Made by a program: the position numbers and the translations under genes | Shown here: piece after piece, positions 34,958 to 45,390 of the stretch | Layout: each line of letters begins with the position of its first letter | Numbering within the stretch: the stretch's first letter is position 1 | From: Capnocytophaga catalasegens | GTDB lineage: Bacteria; Bacteroidota; Bacteroidia; Flavobacteriales; Flavobacteriaceae | Length of the DNA: 54,720 bases | Assembly (NCBI RefSeq): GCF_026005215.1 | Contig: NZ_BPMA01000023.1 | Span: 1 to 54,720 of the forward strand | Reading direction: 5' to 3' | Notes under the pieces: generated by a model | Told to the model about the DNA's origin: nothing | Databases searched by the model: none | What the model saw: the letters and a program-made list of their open reading frames with translations, nothing else

Positions 34958-36562
34958 TTAATTGTATTTTAATAGTATAAAACGTAGGTCAAAAGGGTTT
35001 AAATGTTCCATAAGTTGTTCAATAAGACTACTTTGCGTAGCTATCATAAACTCACTGAAATTATTAGTTCGCTCTTGCAATGTTCGGTTGGGGAACAGAT
35101 TTGCTTTGATATAAGTTGCTCTTTCTATCAGGTCTTTATATTTCCGTTTTTGAGCTTTCAAGAGTCGTTTTTCTAAAGCATTTAATCCTTTTAATTGATT
35201 GATTTCTTGTGCTTTAACCATATTTAAAAAGGTAACGTCTGTTTTTTGAGCTACTTGATATAATGATGCAAATTGGTCTTGCAGTTGTTTTTTCAAAGGA
35301 ATAAAATTAAGTGGAATATCTGTTACATTTTGAGTTAATTTATTTTCTAAAAGTCTGTTTTCCAGAAAAATATCGGAAAGAGAAAGTTGTAATTTTTCAA
35401 TTTTTTTATATTGTTTTTCAGAAATTAAAAGGACAGAGTTTCGTAGTAAAAGCATTGGAAAAGTAACGTTTGATTGTTCAAAAAAGGCTTTAAGTTCTAA
35501 CCAATATGCAATTTCGCCACCACCACCAATATAACATAAATTGGGCAAAATAACCTCTTGATACATTGGGCGAAGCAAAACATTGGGTGAAAAACGTTCT
35601 GGAAATTGTTGTAATTCGGCTCGAATTTCACTATCAGAAAAAATAATATTTGTTTTATTCACAACAAAGCCTGTCGAGGTTTTTATAATACGTTCTCGAA
35701 TATTAGGTTGTAAATAAAAAATATTTATCTGTCGAGGAGTTACTTGTGTAGGATAGTTTTTGTCTATGTTTTTTATTTCAGTAATTGTTTTATTTACCTG
35801 TTTTTCAGCCAAATGTTCAAAAAGGTCTTTTTCAAAATATGGAATAAAAAGCTGTTTTAATTCAGTATCATTCCCATCAATAATTACAAGTCCGTATTCT
35901 TTAAAAAGAGTATTAACCAAATATCGTGTAGCAGAAGCTAAATCATTGTTTTTCAGATAACTATTTTCAAATAATTGAAATAATTCTTTTGATTGTATGC
36001 CTGCACCTAACTCCGTTTTTAACATTTTGGCAATAGGTTCAAGAGTTTGTGTAGAAAAATTGCCGACCATACCTGTTTGTTCACTATTCCACACTATTTT
36101 TTTCTGATATAAATAAAAATGATTTATTTCTTCAAAATCGTGGTCTTCGGTAGCCATCCAATATACAGGAACAAACTGATAATCAGTATGTTTTTGATTC
36201 AAAATACGACACGCCTTAATGGTAGAGATGATTTTGTAAATAAAATATAAAGGACCAGTGAAGAGACTTAACTGATGTCCTGTGGTAATGGTAAAGCTGT
36301 TTTTATTACGTAGCGCTTGAATATTCTGCTGTGTTTGCTCAGAAATAATCGTGTTTTTATACTGATTTTCAAGGCTTTTTACTAAAATATCACGATGAGC
36401 AAAGTTATAATTTTCTTGTTTTTCTTGAATTTGTTTTTTGAAATTCTCAATACTTGGGAAATGGTTATACAATGATTTAAGTAATTGATTTTCATTGATA
36501 TAATCACAAATGAATTTAGAAAAATAGCCTGTTTTTTCAAAAGGAATAAATTCAGTAGTCAT
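34958..36562 (-). CDS. bshC: bacillithiol biosynthesis cysteine-adding enzyme BshC
   Basis: A 534-residue enzyme that adds cysteine to glucosaminyl-malate in the last step of bacillithiol synthesis. Family features: the N-terminal IPFEKTGYFSKFICDYI; TGHQLSLFTGPLYFIYKI near residue 94; VPVYWMATEDHDFEEINHF near 131; and YIGGGGEIAYWLELKAFF near 345. The latter two are shared with BshC of other Bacteroidetes. It points to bacillithiol as the main small thiol in this organism. The other pathway genes (bshA, bshB) are not in the window. First gene of the unit, with a TATTTTTG -7 at the complement of 36583-36590. Confidence 0.93.
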   Translation of the reverse strand: MTTEFIPFEKTGYFSKFICDYINENQLLKSLYNHFPSIENFKKQIQEKQENYNFAHRDILVKSLENQYKNTIISEQTQQNIQALRNKNSFTITTGHQLSLFTGPLYFIYKIISTIKACRILNQKHTDYQFVPVYWMATEDHDFEEINHFYLYQKKIVWNSEQTGMVGNFSTQTLEPIAKMLKTELGAGIQSKELFQLFENSYLKNNDLASATRYLVNTLFKEYGLVIIDGNDTELKQLFIPYFEKDLFEHLAEKQVNKTITEIKNIDKNYPTQVTPRQINIFYLQPNIRERIIKTSTGFVVNKTNIIFSDSEIRAELQQFPERFSPNVLLRPMYQEVILPNLCYIGGGGEIAYWLELKAFFEQSNVTFPMLLLRNSVLLISEKQYKKIEKLQLSLSDIFLENRLLENKLTQNVTDIPLNFIPLKKQLQDQFASLYQVAQKTDVTFLNMVKAQEINQLKGLNALEKRLLKAQKRKYKDLIERATYIKANLFPNRTLQERTNNFSEFMIATQSSLIEQLMEHLNPFDLRFILLKYN

Positions 36563-36672
36563 AGCAATATAAAATTTATAGGCAAAAATACGATTTTCTT
36601 TTAAAAATATTGGTATAAAAAGAAATTTTATTAGTAAAAATTTGTATCTTTGTACAATAAATTAAATAAAAA

Positions 36673-37296
36673 GTGGCAGTATTTATTAAAATTTACGAAG
36701 AAAACCCCAATAAGAAAGAAATACAAAAAGTTGTAGAAATTCTTAAAAATGGTGGATTGGTTATTTATCCTACTGATACGGTGTATGGGTTAGGATGCGA
36801 TATTACCAATGTGAAGGCTCTTGAACGCATTGCCCAAATAAAGGGAGTAAAACTTGAAAAGGCTAATTTTTCATTTGTTTGTGCCGATTTGAGCAATTTG
36901 TCCGATTATGTAAAACAGATAGACACATCAGTTTTTAAGATACTTAAAAAAGCCCTACCTGGCCCTTATACTTTTATCCTACCAGGAAGTACCAATTTAC
37001 CTAAAATGTTTAAAAAGAAGAAAACCGTAGGAATACGTATTCCTGCTAATAATATTGCTCGTATGTTAGCCGAACGACTTGGAAATCCGATAGTCTCAAC
37101 ATCTATTTATGATGAAGACGAACTTATTGAATATACCACCGATCCAGAACTTATTTTTGAAAAATGGCAAAACAGAGTAGAGGTTATCATAGATGGAGGT
37201 TATGGAGATAATGTCGCTTCGACAGTGATAGATATCTCGCAAGGTTTTCCTGTACTTGTTCGGCAAGGTAAAGGTTCATTTGAAGAAATATTGTAA
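36673..37296 (+). CDS. Sua5/YrdC/YciO-type L-threonylcarbamoyladenylate synthase
   Basis: A 207-residue cytosolic protein with a GTG start. The YrdC fold motifs are seen: GGLVIYPTDTVYGLGCD near residue 30 (with KxR-type ATP site parts after), PGPYTFILPGS near 95, GIRIPAN near 117, and PIVSTSIYD near 134. The family makes threonylcarbamoyl-AMP from threonine, bicarbonate and ATP for t6A37, the base later modified by MtaB (25866). YciO-like paralogues exist, so whether this is the housekeeping synthase is not certain. Divergent from bshC, with a TATCTTTG -7 at 36645-36652 and its start close behind. Confidence 0.82.
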   Translation: MAVFIKIYEENPNKKEIQKVVEILKNGGLVIYPTDTVYGLGCDITNVKALERIAQIKGVKLEKANFSFVCADLSNLSDYVKQIDTSVFKILKKALPGPYTFILPGSTNLPKMFKKKKTVGIRIPANNIARMLAERLGNPIVSTSIYDEDELIEYTTDPELIFEKWQNRVEVIIDGGYGDNVASTVIDISQGFPVLVRQGKGSFEEIL

Positions 37297-37622
37297 AACA
37301 TTCAAAAAGGAATTTTTTGTCAATATATTTTTGAAATTTTTCACCTATTTGTTGAAATAAGTCTGAACTGAAAAATTGAATAAATTCTAAGTTTTATAAA
37401 GTATAAAGGTTTGATTTTTAGTAAATTTTGAAATATTATATAAATTTTTTTTACATCTTTGCTCTCAATAGTTTATTTATAATTGTTGTCCAAATCAATT
37501 GAATAGATAAAAATATTGTCTATTTCGATTTCATAATACACAAGCTTTATAATAGTAAAAACTCGTTATGTACAATACATAGCGAGTTTTTGGGAATATA
37601 AATTTTTATTTTAAATAAAGAA
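37297..37622. other. 326-bp gene-free space between convergent genes
   Basis: A+T-rich, with no ORF of note. The only structure seen is the strong bidirectional terminator at 37557-37590. Confidence 0.6.
37557..37590. terminator. bidirectional terminator
   Basis: AAAACTCGTTATGTA-CAA-TACATAGCGAGTTTT: a 15-bp stem with one T-G pair, A-rich on the left and T-rich on the right. It can end both the Sua5-type gene and fumC. Confidence 0.8.
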
Positions 37623-39020
37623 TTATTTTAAACTTCCAACCATATCTTCGGGGCATACCCAAGCATCAAACTCTTCAGGAGTTACATATCCTAAGTTGAT
37701 AGCTTCTTCACGAAGTGTTGTTCCGTTTCGGTGAGCTGTATTTGCTATTTCGGCAGCTTTGTAATATCCTATTTTGGTATTAAGAGCGGTGACAAGCATC
37801 AGACTTCCATTAACTAACTCTTTGATACGTGTATAATTAGGTTCAATGCCTACGGCACAATGCTCTTCAAAACTTACACAAGCATCACCAATAAGTCGAG
37901 CTGATTGCAAGAAATTAGCACAAATAACAGGTTTAAATACATTGAGTTCATAATGTCCCTGTGTAGCACCTACCGAAATAGCCACATCGTTCCCCATTAC
38001 TTGGGCGGCAACCATCGTAACTGCCTCACACTGAGTAGGATTTACTTTACCTGGCATGATAGAACTTCCAGGTTCATTTTCAGGAATTAGAATTTCTCCT
38101 ATTCCACTTCGAGGTCCTGATGCCATCATACGAATATCATTAGCTATTTTGTTCAATGAAACGGCTAATTGTTTCAATGCTCCATGGGTTTCAACCATTG
38201 CATCGTGTGCAGCAAGTGCTTCAAATTTGTTTTCAGCAGTAACAAAGGGAAGTCCTGTGAATTGTGCTATATACTTAGCAACCAGTACATCATACCCTTT
38301 GGGAGTATTTATCCCTGTTCCTACGGCAGTACCACCCAATGCCAATTCACTAAGATGCGATAGTGTATTTTTGAGTGCTTTTAATCCATGGTCAAGTTGT
38401 GAAACATATCCTGAAAATTCTTGCCCCAAAGTAAGCGGTGTAGCGTCCATTAGGTGTGTTCGCCCAATTTTGACTACATTTTTGAATGCTTCTGATTTCT
38501 TTTTGAGTGTATCACGAAGTTTTTCCACACCAGGGATTGTTGTTTCAACAACCATTTTGTAAGCAGCAATATGCATACCAGTTGGATATGTATCGTTTGA
38601 TGATTGTGATTTATTAACATCATCATTGGGTTGTAAGGTTTTATCGCCTTCACCAATTTTTTTACCTGCCAACTGGTGAGCTCGATTGGCAATAACTTCA
38701 TTTACATTCATATTGGATTGGGTACCAGACCCTGTCTGCCAAATAACCAATGGAAATTGATCATCGAGTTTTCCCTCCAAAATTTCATCACAAACTTTGG
38801 CTATCAAATCTCTTTTTTCAGTAGAAAGTACTCCCAATTCGCAATTTGCGTAAGCTGCTGCTTTTTTCAAATAAGCAAATCCGTAGATGACCTCTTTAGG
38901 CATTGATGCCTCTGGCCCAATTTTGAAATTGTTGCGAGAGCGTTCTGTTTGAGCTCCCCAAAGTTTGTCGGCTGGTACTTTTACCTCGCCCATTGTGTCT
39001 TTTTCAATTCTGTAACTCAT
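37623..39020 (-). CDS. fumC: class II fumarate hydratase
   Basis: A 465-residue cytosolic TCA-cycle enzyme that converts fumarate and malate. The start at 39020 ([11 protein letters not shown]) is preferred over the longer frame from 39059, since family sequences begin there. Signature motifs: [19 protein letters not shown] near residue 95, and the flexible catalytic loop [15 protein letters not shown] near 317. These are the argininosuccinate lyase/fumarase superfamily signatures, and the rest is of fumarase length. It is a single-gene unit facing the SusC gene's upstream region. Confidence 0.95.
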   Translation of the reverse strand: MSYRIEKDTMGEVKVPADKLWGAQTERSRNNFKIGPEASMPKEVIYGFAYLKKAAAYANCELGVLSTEKRDLIAKVCDEILEGKLDDQFPLVIWQTGSGTQSNMNVNEVIANRAHQLAGKKIGEGDKTLQPNDDVNKSQSSNDTYPTGMHIAAYKMVVETTIPGVEKLRDTLKKKSEAFKNVVKIGRTHLMDATPLTLGQEFSGYVSQLDHGLKALKNTLSHLSELALGGTAVGTGINTPKGYDVLVAKYIAQFTGLPFVTAENKFEALAAHDAMVETHGALKQLAVSLNKIANDIRMMASGPRSGIGEILIPENEPGSSIMPGKVNPTQCEAVTMVAAQVMGNDVAISVGATQGHYELNVFKPVICANFLQSARLIGDACVSFEEHCAVGIEPNYTRIKELVNGSLMLVTALNTKIGYYKAAEIANTAHRNGTTLREEAINLGYVTPEEFDAWVCPEDMVGSLK

Positions 39021-39383
39021 ATATTTTATGTATTTATTCTTTAATTTAATTTTCAGCAAACAAAGTTACAAAAAAAAGTAAAATTAAAATTTAAATTGTT
39101 ATTTTTTTTCTCAAAATAGGTGTTTTAATCCAGATGATATTTTATGAATAATTTGTTTTATGTTTATTATTTAGGATAAAAAAGATATCTAAAATATTTT
39201 TTTATATAAAAAAATAATAGATTAGATTTTTTTACTTATTTATGTTCTTGTATTGTACAAGCTATTTTTTTATTCTATCTTTGAATTATAAAAACAATAA
39301 GTTTTTTTTAAAACAAATCATATATAATATTGTTTTTATTTTGAAAAAAAGTATGTTATTTAACTTAAATTTTATAAATAAAA
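39021..39383. other. 363-bp A+T-rich region upstream of the SusC gene
   Basis: Holds the fumC leader on the minus side and the SusC promoter (39253-39283) with an overlapping palindrome on the plus side. No ORF supported. Confidence 0.6.
39247..39283 (+). promoter_or_regulatory. SusC/SusD promoter with a palindrome over the -33 element
   Basis: TTG 39253-39255, 20-base spacer, TATCTTTG 39276-39283. The -33 TTG is the 3-base centre of the perfect 15-bp inverted repeat CTTGTA-TTG-TACAAG (39247-39261), a placement suited to a dimeric regulator competing with sigma. The leader from the expected start to the ATG at 39384 is about 95 nt. Confidence 0.6.
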
Positions 39384-42300
39384 ATGAATAATTCGTTAAG
39401 AAAACCAAAACAAAAAATTCTTTTGGGTAAATGGATTTTGCTGAATTTTTTATTTGCTATGTGTTGGAGTTTTTCTCTCGAAGCAAAAACAAATTCTGTG
39501 TACAATACACAGGAACAAATGCAAAAGAACAAAAAAGTAAGTGGAACCATCACAGATGCTACGGGTACTCCATTGCCCGGTGTGAATATCATCGTAAAAG
39601 GTACTAATATCGGTATGATTTCTGACTTTGATGGTAATTTTGAAATCAATGTTCCTAATAATAAAACGGAACTAGTTTTCTCTTACGTAGGTTTTAAAGA
39701 ACAAACCATTAAAGTAACTCAATCGCGTTCGGGTGTGAAAATTATTCTTCAAGAAGAAGCGCAGCAGCTTGACCAAGTTGTAGTTACAGCATTGGGTATT
39801 AAGCGTTCTGAAAAGAGTTTGTCTTATGCGACACAATCTGTTTCTGGTAAAGAACTTACAGAAGTCCCCTCAAGTAATGTGCTTAACACACTTGCTGGAA
39901 AAACTGCGGGTATGAGTGTTTCTAGCTCAGGCTCAGGAATTGGTAGTTCTGTTAAAATCGTGCTACGTGGAAATCGTTCTATACAAGGTAATAACCAACC
40001 GCTCTACGTAGTTGATGGAACTCCCATTAGTAGTGGTGCTTTCTCTGGAACAGCAATTGGTGATGGCTTTGGAGGAGGAGTTGATACAGGTGATGGTATG
40101 GCTGGTATCAATCCTGAAGATATTGAGAGTATCAACGTACTAAAAGGAGCTACCGCTGCAGCTTTGTATGGTAGCCAAGCTGCTAACGGGGTTGTTTTGA
40201 TTACTACCAAAAGAGGTAATACAGAGAAAATTTCAGTTTCTTTAACCTCATCAGTACAGGCTGATATTCCATATATGACTTATAAGTTTCAAGACCAATA
40301 CGCAATGGGTACAAAAGGCGTTAATGAGCAAACTATCGAAGCGTGGGGAGCAAAACGTACTACAGAAGATCTAAGTAATGACTTTGTTAATCAATTTTTC
40401 AATACAGGATTTATGGCTCAAAATGGTGTATCTGTTAGTGGAGGAAATAATGTTACTAAGAGTTTTTTATCATATCAAAATACTTCAGCAAGTGGTATTA
40501 TGCCTACTAATACATTCAAAAAACATAATTTGAGTTTACGTTCTACTACTTCTCTTTTTGAAAAATTTATGGAAATTGACGGAAGTATTGCTCTGACTAA
40601 GCAAGATACAGACCACGCTCCTGCAGCACCTGGACGATATTTCAACCCTATTGCAGGATTGTATCTTTTCCCAGCAGGAACGACTGCTTTTAATCAATAC
40701 AGAGATACTTACGAAATTCCTGATGCAACTCGAAATGGACTTATGCAAATGAATTGGTATAACGAAAGCGATACATTTAAAAATCCGTATTGGTTAGTTA
40801 ATCGACATAATTATTCATATGAAGTTGAAAAGGCTATTATCAAATTGAATACTAAATTCAATTTTACGAATTGGTTAAGCCTCCAACTTCGAGGAAGTTA
40901 TGATAAGACGGCTACAATAGGGGAGCGCAAAGTTCATTCAGGAATAAAAACGATTGCAGGTAAAGGTGGACGTTATGAATACAAAACTCAAAATTATTCG
41001 CTAATGTACGGAGATGCGCTTTTGACTGTCAACAAATCATTTGATGTTTTTTCAGTAAGTGCTACTTTGGGAACAAGTATTACTGATACTAAAGAACACA
41101 CTAATGAAGTTCAAATTCATAACTTGGTAATTCCTAATCTTTTTGACCTTAGAAACTATTCGGGTATTGAAGGAGGAACTGTTAATGAAAAGAAACATAA
41201 ACAATTGCAATCTGTTTTTGGTACCGTTTCTTTGGGATACGACGAAATGGTATTTTTAGATGTTACAGGGCGTAACGATTGGTCTTCTACACTTCCTGCC
41301 AATAATCGAAGTTATTTTTATCCCTCAGTTGGTACATCCGTTGTTTTTACTGAAATGTTAAATAAAACTGATTCAAAACCTTCATGGCTTGATTTTGGTA
41401 AGTTACGTTTTTCTTGGACACAAGTTGGAAATGATATGCCTTGGGGACTTACAGAACCTTATGATAAAATTAACAAGGGTGGAATTGCAATAGCTAATAC
41501 CGTAAAGCCTTTTGAAGATTTGAAACCAGAACGTTCTAACTCTCTTGAAGCGGGTTTAAATCTTCGATTGTTCAAAAATCGTTTAACTTTAGATGCTGCT
41601 GTATATAAAACAATTACTGAAAATCAGTATTTTAAAGTTGATAATACCTCGGGATCTGGATACTCACAATATTATATCAATGCTGGAAAAATCCAAAACC
41701 GAGGACTTGAAGTTACGTTAGGTTTTACTCCCGTTCAAACAAAAGATTTCTCTTGGAACGGATATTTGAACTATTCTCTTAATGAAAATATGGTATTATC
41801 TTTACCTTCTCAATATCAAGATAAAGGGCTTGAACTTTCATCTGTAGCATACCGATTCCGCCTTGAAGAAGGTCAGGAATGGGGACGTATGTACGAAAAA
41901 CGCTTTAAAAGAAATGATAATGGAGACATTTTACTTACTCGTATTATCGAAAATGGTATTGACAAAGATGTTCAACTACAACAAAGTGATGATTTTGAAT
42001 ACATTGGAAGCATTAACCCGAAATTTTTATTAGGTTTGAAGAATGAATTTTCATACAAAAATTTCTCGCTCGAATTTCTTATTGATGGACGATTTGGTGG
42101 AAATGTAGTTTCTTCTACTCAAAACTTCCTTGATAAAAACGGACGTAGTCAGCGTACTGCCGATGCTCGTAATGAAGGAGGTGTTTCTGTTAAAGGTATC
42201 TTGACTACAATTATCAAACAAACAGGAAATCCTGACTTAACAACTACTGATAGTTTCGATGGAAAAATTGATGCTGAAACTTATTACAAACTTGCACCTG

Positions 42301-42572
42301 TGGGGGAAACTTCAGTATATTCGGCAACTAATATACGTCTTCGCGAATTTTCCCTTTCGTATAATTTGCCAAAATCACTTACAGACCGACTAAAATCGGT
42401 TGAAAGTATCCGAGTTTCGCTTATTGGACGTAATTTAGCTTTCCTTTACAGAGATGCTCCTTATGATCCCGAAATAACACTTTCTACAAGTAGTAATGGA
42501 CTTTCTAATGCAGATCTTTTTAGTATTCCTGCATCAAGAAGTATAGGATTTAGTATTAACGTTAATTTTTAA
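39384..42572 (+). CDS. SusC/RagA-type TonB-dependent outer-membrane transporter
   Basis: A 1062-residue outer-membrane protein that imports a glycan or peptide with a SusD-type partner. Order: signal peptide (about residues 1-35), a carboxypeptidase-D-like beta domain (49-130: GTITDATGTPLPGVNIIVKG), a TonB-box-like stretch (QLDQVVVTALGI), the plug (SLSYATQSVSGKELTEVPSSNVLNTLAGK region; PLYVVDGTPIS near 210), and a 22-strand barrel ending SIGFSINVNF. The substrate cannot be told from sequence. No sigma/anti-sigma pair, regulator or enzyme is encoded beside it, so it is a minimal SusCD unit. SusD follows after 4 bp. Confidence 0.92.
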   Translation: MNNSLRKPKQKILLGKWILLNFLFAMCWSFSLEAKTNSVYNTQEQMQKNKKVSGTITDATGTPLPGVNIIVKGTNIGMISDFDGNFEINVPNNKTELVFSYVGFKEQTIKVTQSRSGVKIILQEEAQQLDQVVVTALGIKRSEKSLSYATQSVSGKELTEVPSSNVLNTLAGKTAGMSVSSSGSGIGSSVKIVLRGNRSIQGNNQPLYVVDGTPISSGAFSGTAIGDGFGGGVDTGDGMAGINPEDIESINVLKGATAAALYGSQAANGVVLITTKRGNTEKISVSLTSSVQADIPYMTYKFQDQYAMGTKGVNEQTIEAWGAKRTTEDLSNDFVNQFFNTGFMAQNGVSVSGGNNVTKSFLSYQNTSASGIMPTNTFKKHNLSLRSTTSLFEKFMEIDGSIALTKQDTDHAPAAPGRYFNPIAGLYLFPAGTTAFNQYRDTYEIPDATRNGLMQMNWYNESDTFKNPYWLVNRHNYSYEVEKAIIKLNTKFNFTNWLSLQLRGSYDKTATIGERKVHSGIKTIAGKGGRYEYKTQNYSLMYGDALLTVNKSFDVFSVSATLGTSITDTKEHTNEVQIHNLVIPNLFDLRNYSGIEGGTVNEKKHKQLQSVFGTVSLGYDEMVFLDVTGRNDWSSTLPANNRSYFYPSVGTSVVFTEMLNKTDSKPSWLDFGKLRFSWTQVGNDMPWGLTEPYDKINKGGIAIANTVKPFEDLKPERSNSLEAGLNLRLFKNRLTLDAAVYKTITENQYFKVDNTSGSGYSQYYINAGKIQNRGLEVTLGFTPVQTKDFSWNGYLNYSLNENMVLSLPSQYQDKGLELSSVAYRFRLEEGQEWGRMYEKRFKRNDNGDILLTRIIENGIDKDVQLQQSDDFEYIGSINPKFLLGLKNEFSYKNFSLEFLIDGRFGGNVVSSTQNFLDKNGRSQRTADARNEGGVSVKGILTTIIKQTGNPDLTTTDSFDGKIDAETYYKLAPVGETSVYSATNIRLREFSLSYNLPKSLTDRLKSVESIRVSLIGRNLAFLYRDAPYDPEITLSTSSNGLSNADLFSIPASRSIGFSINVNF

Positions 42573-42576
42573 AAAA

Positions 42577-44199
42577 ATGAAAAAGATTCTATATACAATA
42601 TGGGTTGGCTTAACTATTATAAGTTGTACTAGTGATTTTGACAAATATAATGCAGACCCATATGCACTAACAAATGATCTGAAAAAGGCCGATTGGCTAT
42701 ATATCAAAAGTGCTTTTCCGCAAATGCAACAATCTGTTTATTATAATAATAGTGGTGGAAATTGGGAATTTCAAATAGCTCAAAATCTTAATGCAGACAT
42801 ATTTAGTGGCTATTTGACTCCCCCTACTGCTTTTAATAATGATAGAAATAATGCAAATTATTTTATGATGGAAGGTTGGAATGAATATGCATTCGGTATG
42901 TATAATAATAACATTATGAAGCCTTGGTTCAATGTAAAGGCTCAAACTCTTGACAAAGGTGAAGCATTGGAAACATATGCCGTAGCTCTTATACTAAAAA
43001 TTGCTGGTATGCATAAATCAACCGATTTGTATGGTCCTATTATCTATTCTCAATATGGAAAAGGAGGAACTACAACTCCTTACGATTCGCAAGAAGCCAT
43101 TTATACACAATTCTTTGAAGAATTAGACGAAGCTGTTAAATATTTGAATGAATATCTCTTAACGACTAATAAAGAAGACCTTGAATATCTGAAAGGAGTT
43201 GACCTTATTTATGATGGTAATGTGAAAAAATGGCTCAAATGGGCTAATTCTTTACGTTTGCGATTGGCTATTCGCGTAAGTAAAGTAAATCCTACATTAG
43301 CTAAACAACAAGCCGAAAAAGCTTTAGATAGTCAATACGGAGGTGTTATTGATTCAAACTCCGATAATGTATTAGTTCCTACAACCAATATGGGACATCC
43401 ACTAATTGTTTTAGCAAATGATTATACGGATACACGTATGAGTGCCGATATGGAATCCATTTTGACTGGACTTAACGACCCACGCCTGTCAGAATATTTC
43501 TCAAAAGCCACTGATGAAGATGTTAATATAAAAAACAAATATAAAGGTATCCGACAAGGCATCAATCTGGTTAGTAAAGATTTGCGTGTAAAATATTCAA
43601 CTTTGGGTAGTCGTTACGATATATCTAGAAGAAATATTACTCCTGTTATTTTAATGACTGCCGCCGAAGTATATTTCTTACGTGCCGAAGGTGTTCTAAG
43701 AGGTTGGTCATCTATGGGAGATACAGCCGAAAATCTTTACAGAAAAGGCGTAGAAACATCTATGGAACAATGGGATGTATCGGGAGCCAGTACCTACCTT
43801 GCTGATGATACAAGCAAACCTGCCGATTATACAGACCCTAAAAATACCAGATACAACGCACCAGCAGCTTCACAAGTAACTGTTAAATGGAATGATTCGG
43901 CTTCCAACGAAGAAAAATTAGAAAAAATCATTACTCAAAAATGGATAGCTATGTTTCCCGATGGAGCTGAGGCTTGGGCAGAATTTCGAAGAACAGGATA
44001 CCCAAAACTCTTACCAATAGAAGAGAATTATAGCTCAGGAGAGATAGATTCTAACATAAGAATCAGACGTTTGAGTTTCCCTCAAAATGAAGAAACAGGT
44101 AGCAATAAAAGCGAAGTACTTAAAGCAGTTTCTTTTTTAAAAGGGAAAGACTCACCAGGTACTCGTCTATGGTGGGATACCGGTGGAAGTAATTTTTAA
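42577..44199 (+). CDS. SusD/RagB-type outer-membrane substrate-binding lipoprotein
   Basis: A 540-residue surface lipoprotein (lipobox C17, LTIISC) that acts as the lid on the SusC barrel encoded just upstream. The body is a TPR-helical SusD-like fold with typical segments AVALILKIAGMHKSTDLYGPI near residue 143, VKKWLKWANSLRLRLAIRVSKV near 216, TAAEVYFLRAEGVLRGW near 356, and QKWIAMFPDGAEAWAEFRRTGYP near 453. The last is the family's C-terminal signature and resembles the SusD_2-like subgroup. The unit ends at the terminator 44221-44244. Confidence 0.9.
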   Translation: MKKILYTIWVGLTIISCTSDFDKYNADPYALTNDLKKADWLYIKSAFPQMQQSVYYNNSGGNWEFQIAQNLNADIFSGYLTPPTAFNNDRNNANYFMMEGWNEYAFGMYNNNIMKPWFNVKAQTLDKGEALETYAVALILKIAGMHKSTDLYGPIIYSQYGKGGTTTPYDSQEAIYTQFFEELDEAVKYLNEYLLTTNKEDLEYLKGVDLIYDGNVKKWLKWANSLRLRLAIRVSKVNPTLAKQQAEKALDSQYGGVIDSNSDNVLVPTTNMGHPLIVLANDYTDTRMSADMESILTGLNDPRLSEYFSKATDEDVNIKNKYKGIRQGINLVSKDLRVKYSTLGSRYDISRRNITPVILMTAAEVYFLRAEGVLRGWSSMGDTAENLYRKGVETSMEQWDVSGASTYLADDTSKPADYTDPKNTRYNAPAASQVTVKWNDSASNEEKLEKIITQKWIAMFPDGAEAWAEFRRTGYPKLLPIEENYSSGEIDSNIRIRRLSFPQNEETGSNKSEVLKAVSFLKGKDSPGTRLWWDTGGSNF

Positions 44200-44220
44200 A
44201 TTTATACATTATAATGTAAT

Positions 44221-44244
44221 AAAGCCATCTTTTTAGGTGGCTTT
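44221..44244 (+). terminator. terminator of the SusCD unit
   Basis: AAAGCCATCT-TTTT-AGGTGGCTTT: a 10-bp stem with one T-G pair, then ATGTTTTAT. Confidence 0.8.
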
Positions 44245-44413
44245 ATGTTTTATTTATGTTTTCTAAATCATACGAAATACTATATTTTTGTAAAAATTAT
44301 AAATTTTTTATGTAATTATATCTGTGTCAAAAAATATTTTGAAAAATATACTTTTTTTCAAAATAACTTATTATTTTTGCACTTGAAATAAAATAAACGA
44401 AAGTTCTTAAAAA

Positions 44414-45358
44414 ATGCTAACAAGAAGGCACATCAGAGTCAAAGTAATGCAGTCTATTTACGCATTGCATCAAACGGAAAATCATAATTTACAAAAAGAA
44501 GAAAAGTTTTTATTATCAAGTATGGATAATATGTACTTGTTGTATGTAGCTTTGATGAGTTTATGGACAGAGTTGTTAAAACGAGGCGAAACTTTGCAAC
44601 AAATTTCAAAAGCAAAGTATTTGGCAACGGATAAAGATAAACAATTAAATCAAAAATTGATTTCCAACAAAGTTCTTTTGTATATTGTTAATAATCAACC
44701 ACTTGTGGATTTGATAGATAAACAAAATCCAATCAATTGGAAATTGTATAGCGAATACGTTGATTTACTTTATAATCAAATAATTCAAAGTGAAGAGTAT
44801 CAATATTATATGCAAAACTCGCAAAATAGCTTCGAGATAGATAAAAATTTTCTGATTGATTTGTATAAAAAAATTATCGCTGTTGATGAAAAATTGTACG
44901 ATTTTCTGCAAGAAGGAGCAATGACTTGGCTTGATGATTTTCCATTAGTCAATACATTGATAATTAAATTGTTAAAAGGAATAAAACAAGATAATCCACC
45001 TTTGTATTTTGTTCCCAAATTATTCAAAGATGTAGTAGACCAAGAATTTGCTATTGATTTGTTGCGCAAGGCAGTCCTGAATGATGAAAAATATAATAAA
45101 TATCTGAAAGGAAAAACACCTCAATGGGAGATTACACGCCTGGCAGAAATAGACGTAATACTTATAAAAATGGGTATTACTGAATTTTTGAAATTTCCAA
45201 GTATTCCTGTCAAAGTAACTATTAACGAATATGTGGAAATAGCCAAAGAATATTCAACCCCCAAGAGTAGCATATTTATCAATGGAATATTAGACAAATT
45301 ATCCAAAGAGTTTTCAGAAAATGGCTTATTGCAAAAAATAGGTCGAGGACTTCTATAA
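44414..45358 (+). CDS. nusB: transcription antitermination factor NusB (long Bacteroidetes form)
   Basis: A 314-residue protein. The start MLTRRHIRVKVMQSIYALHQ is the NusB N-terminal helix, and the C-terminal half (residues about 190-305: YLKGKTPQWEITRLAEIDVILIKMG and VTINEYVEIAKEYSTPKSS) is the canonical all-helical NusB core. The middle about 150 residues are an insertion typical of Bacteroidetes, making it twice the length of E. coli NusB. It works with NusE on boxA for rRNA antitermination. It is followed after 32 bp by the DUF1573 lipoprotein, a pairing common in Flavobacteria as I recall. Confidence 0.9.
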   Translation: MLTRRHIRVKVMQSIYALHQTENHNLQKEEKFLLSSMDNMYLLYVALMSLWTELLKRGETLQQISKAKYLATDKDKQLNQKLISNKVLLYIVNNQPLVDLIDKQNPINWKLYSEYVDLLYNQIIQSEEYQYYMQNSQNSFEIDKNFLIDLYKKIIAVDEKLYDFLQEGAMTWLDDFPLVNTLIIKLLKGIKQDNPPLYFVPKLFKDVVDQEFAIDLLRKAVLNDEKYNKYLKGKTPQWEITRLAEIDVILIKMGITEFLKFPSIPVKVTINEYVEIAKEYSTPKSSIFINGILDKLSKEFSENGLLQKIGRGLL

Positions 45359-45390
45359 AAGAATAAAATTTTAATAAAAATAATAAGAAA

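Noticed and set aside
38056-38562. 168-codon plus-strand ORF inside fumC
   Set aside because: Antisense shadow of a well-conserved enzyme gene.
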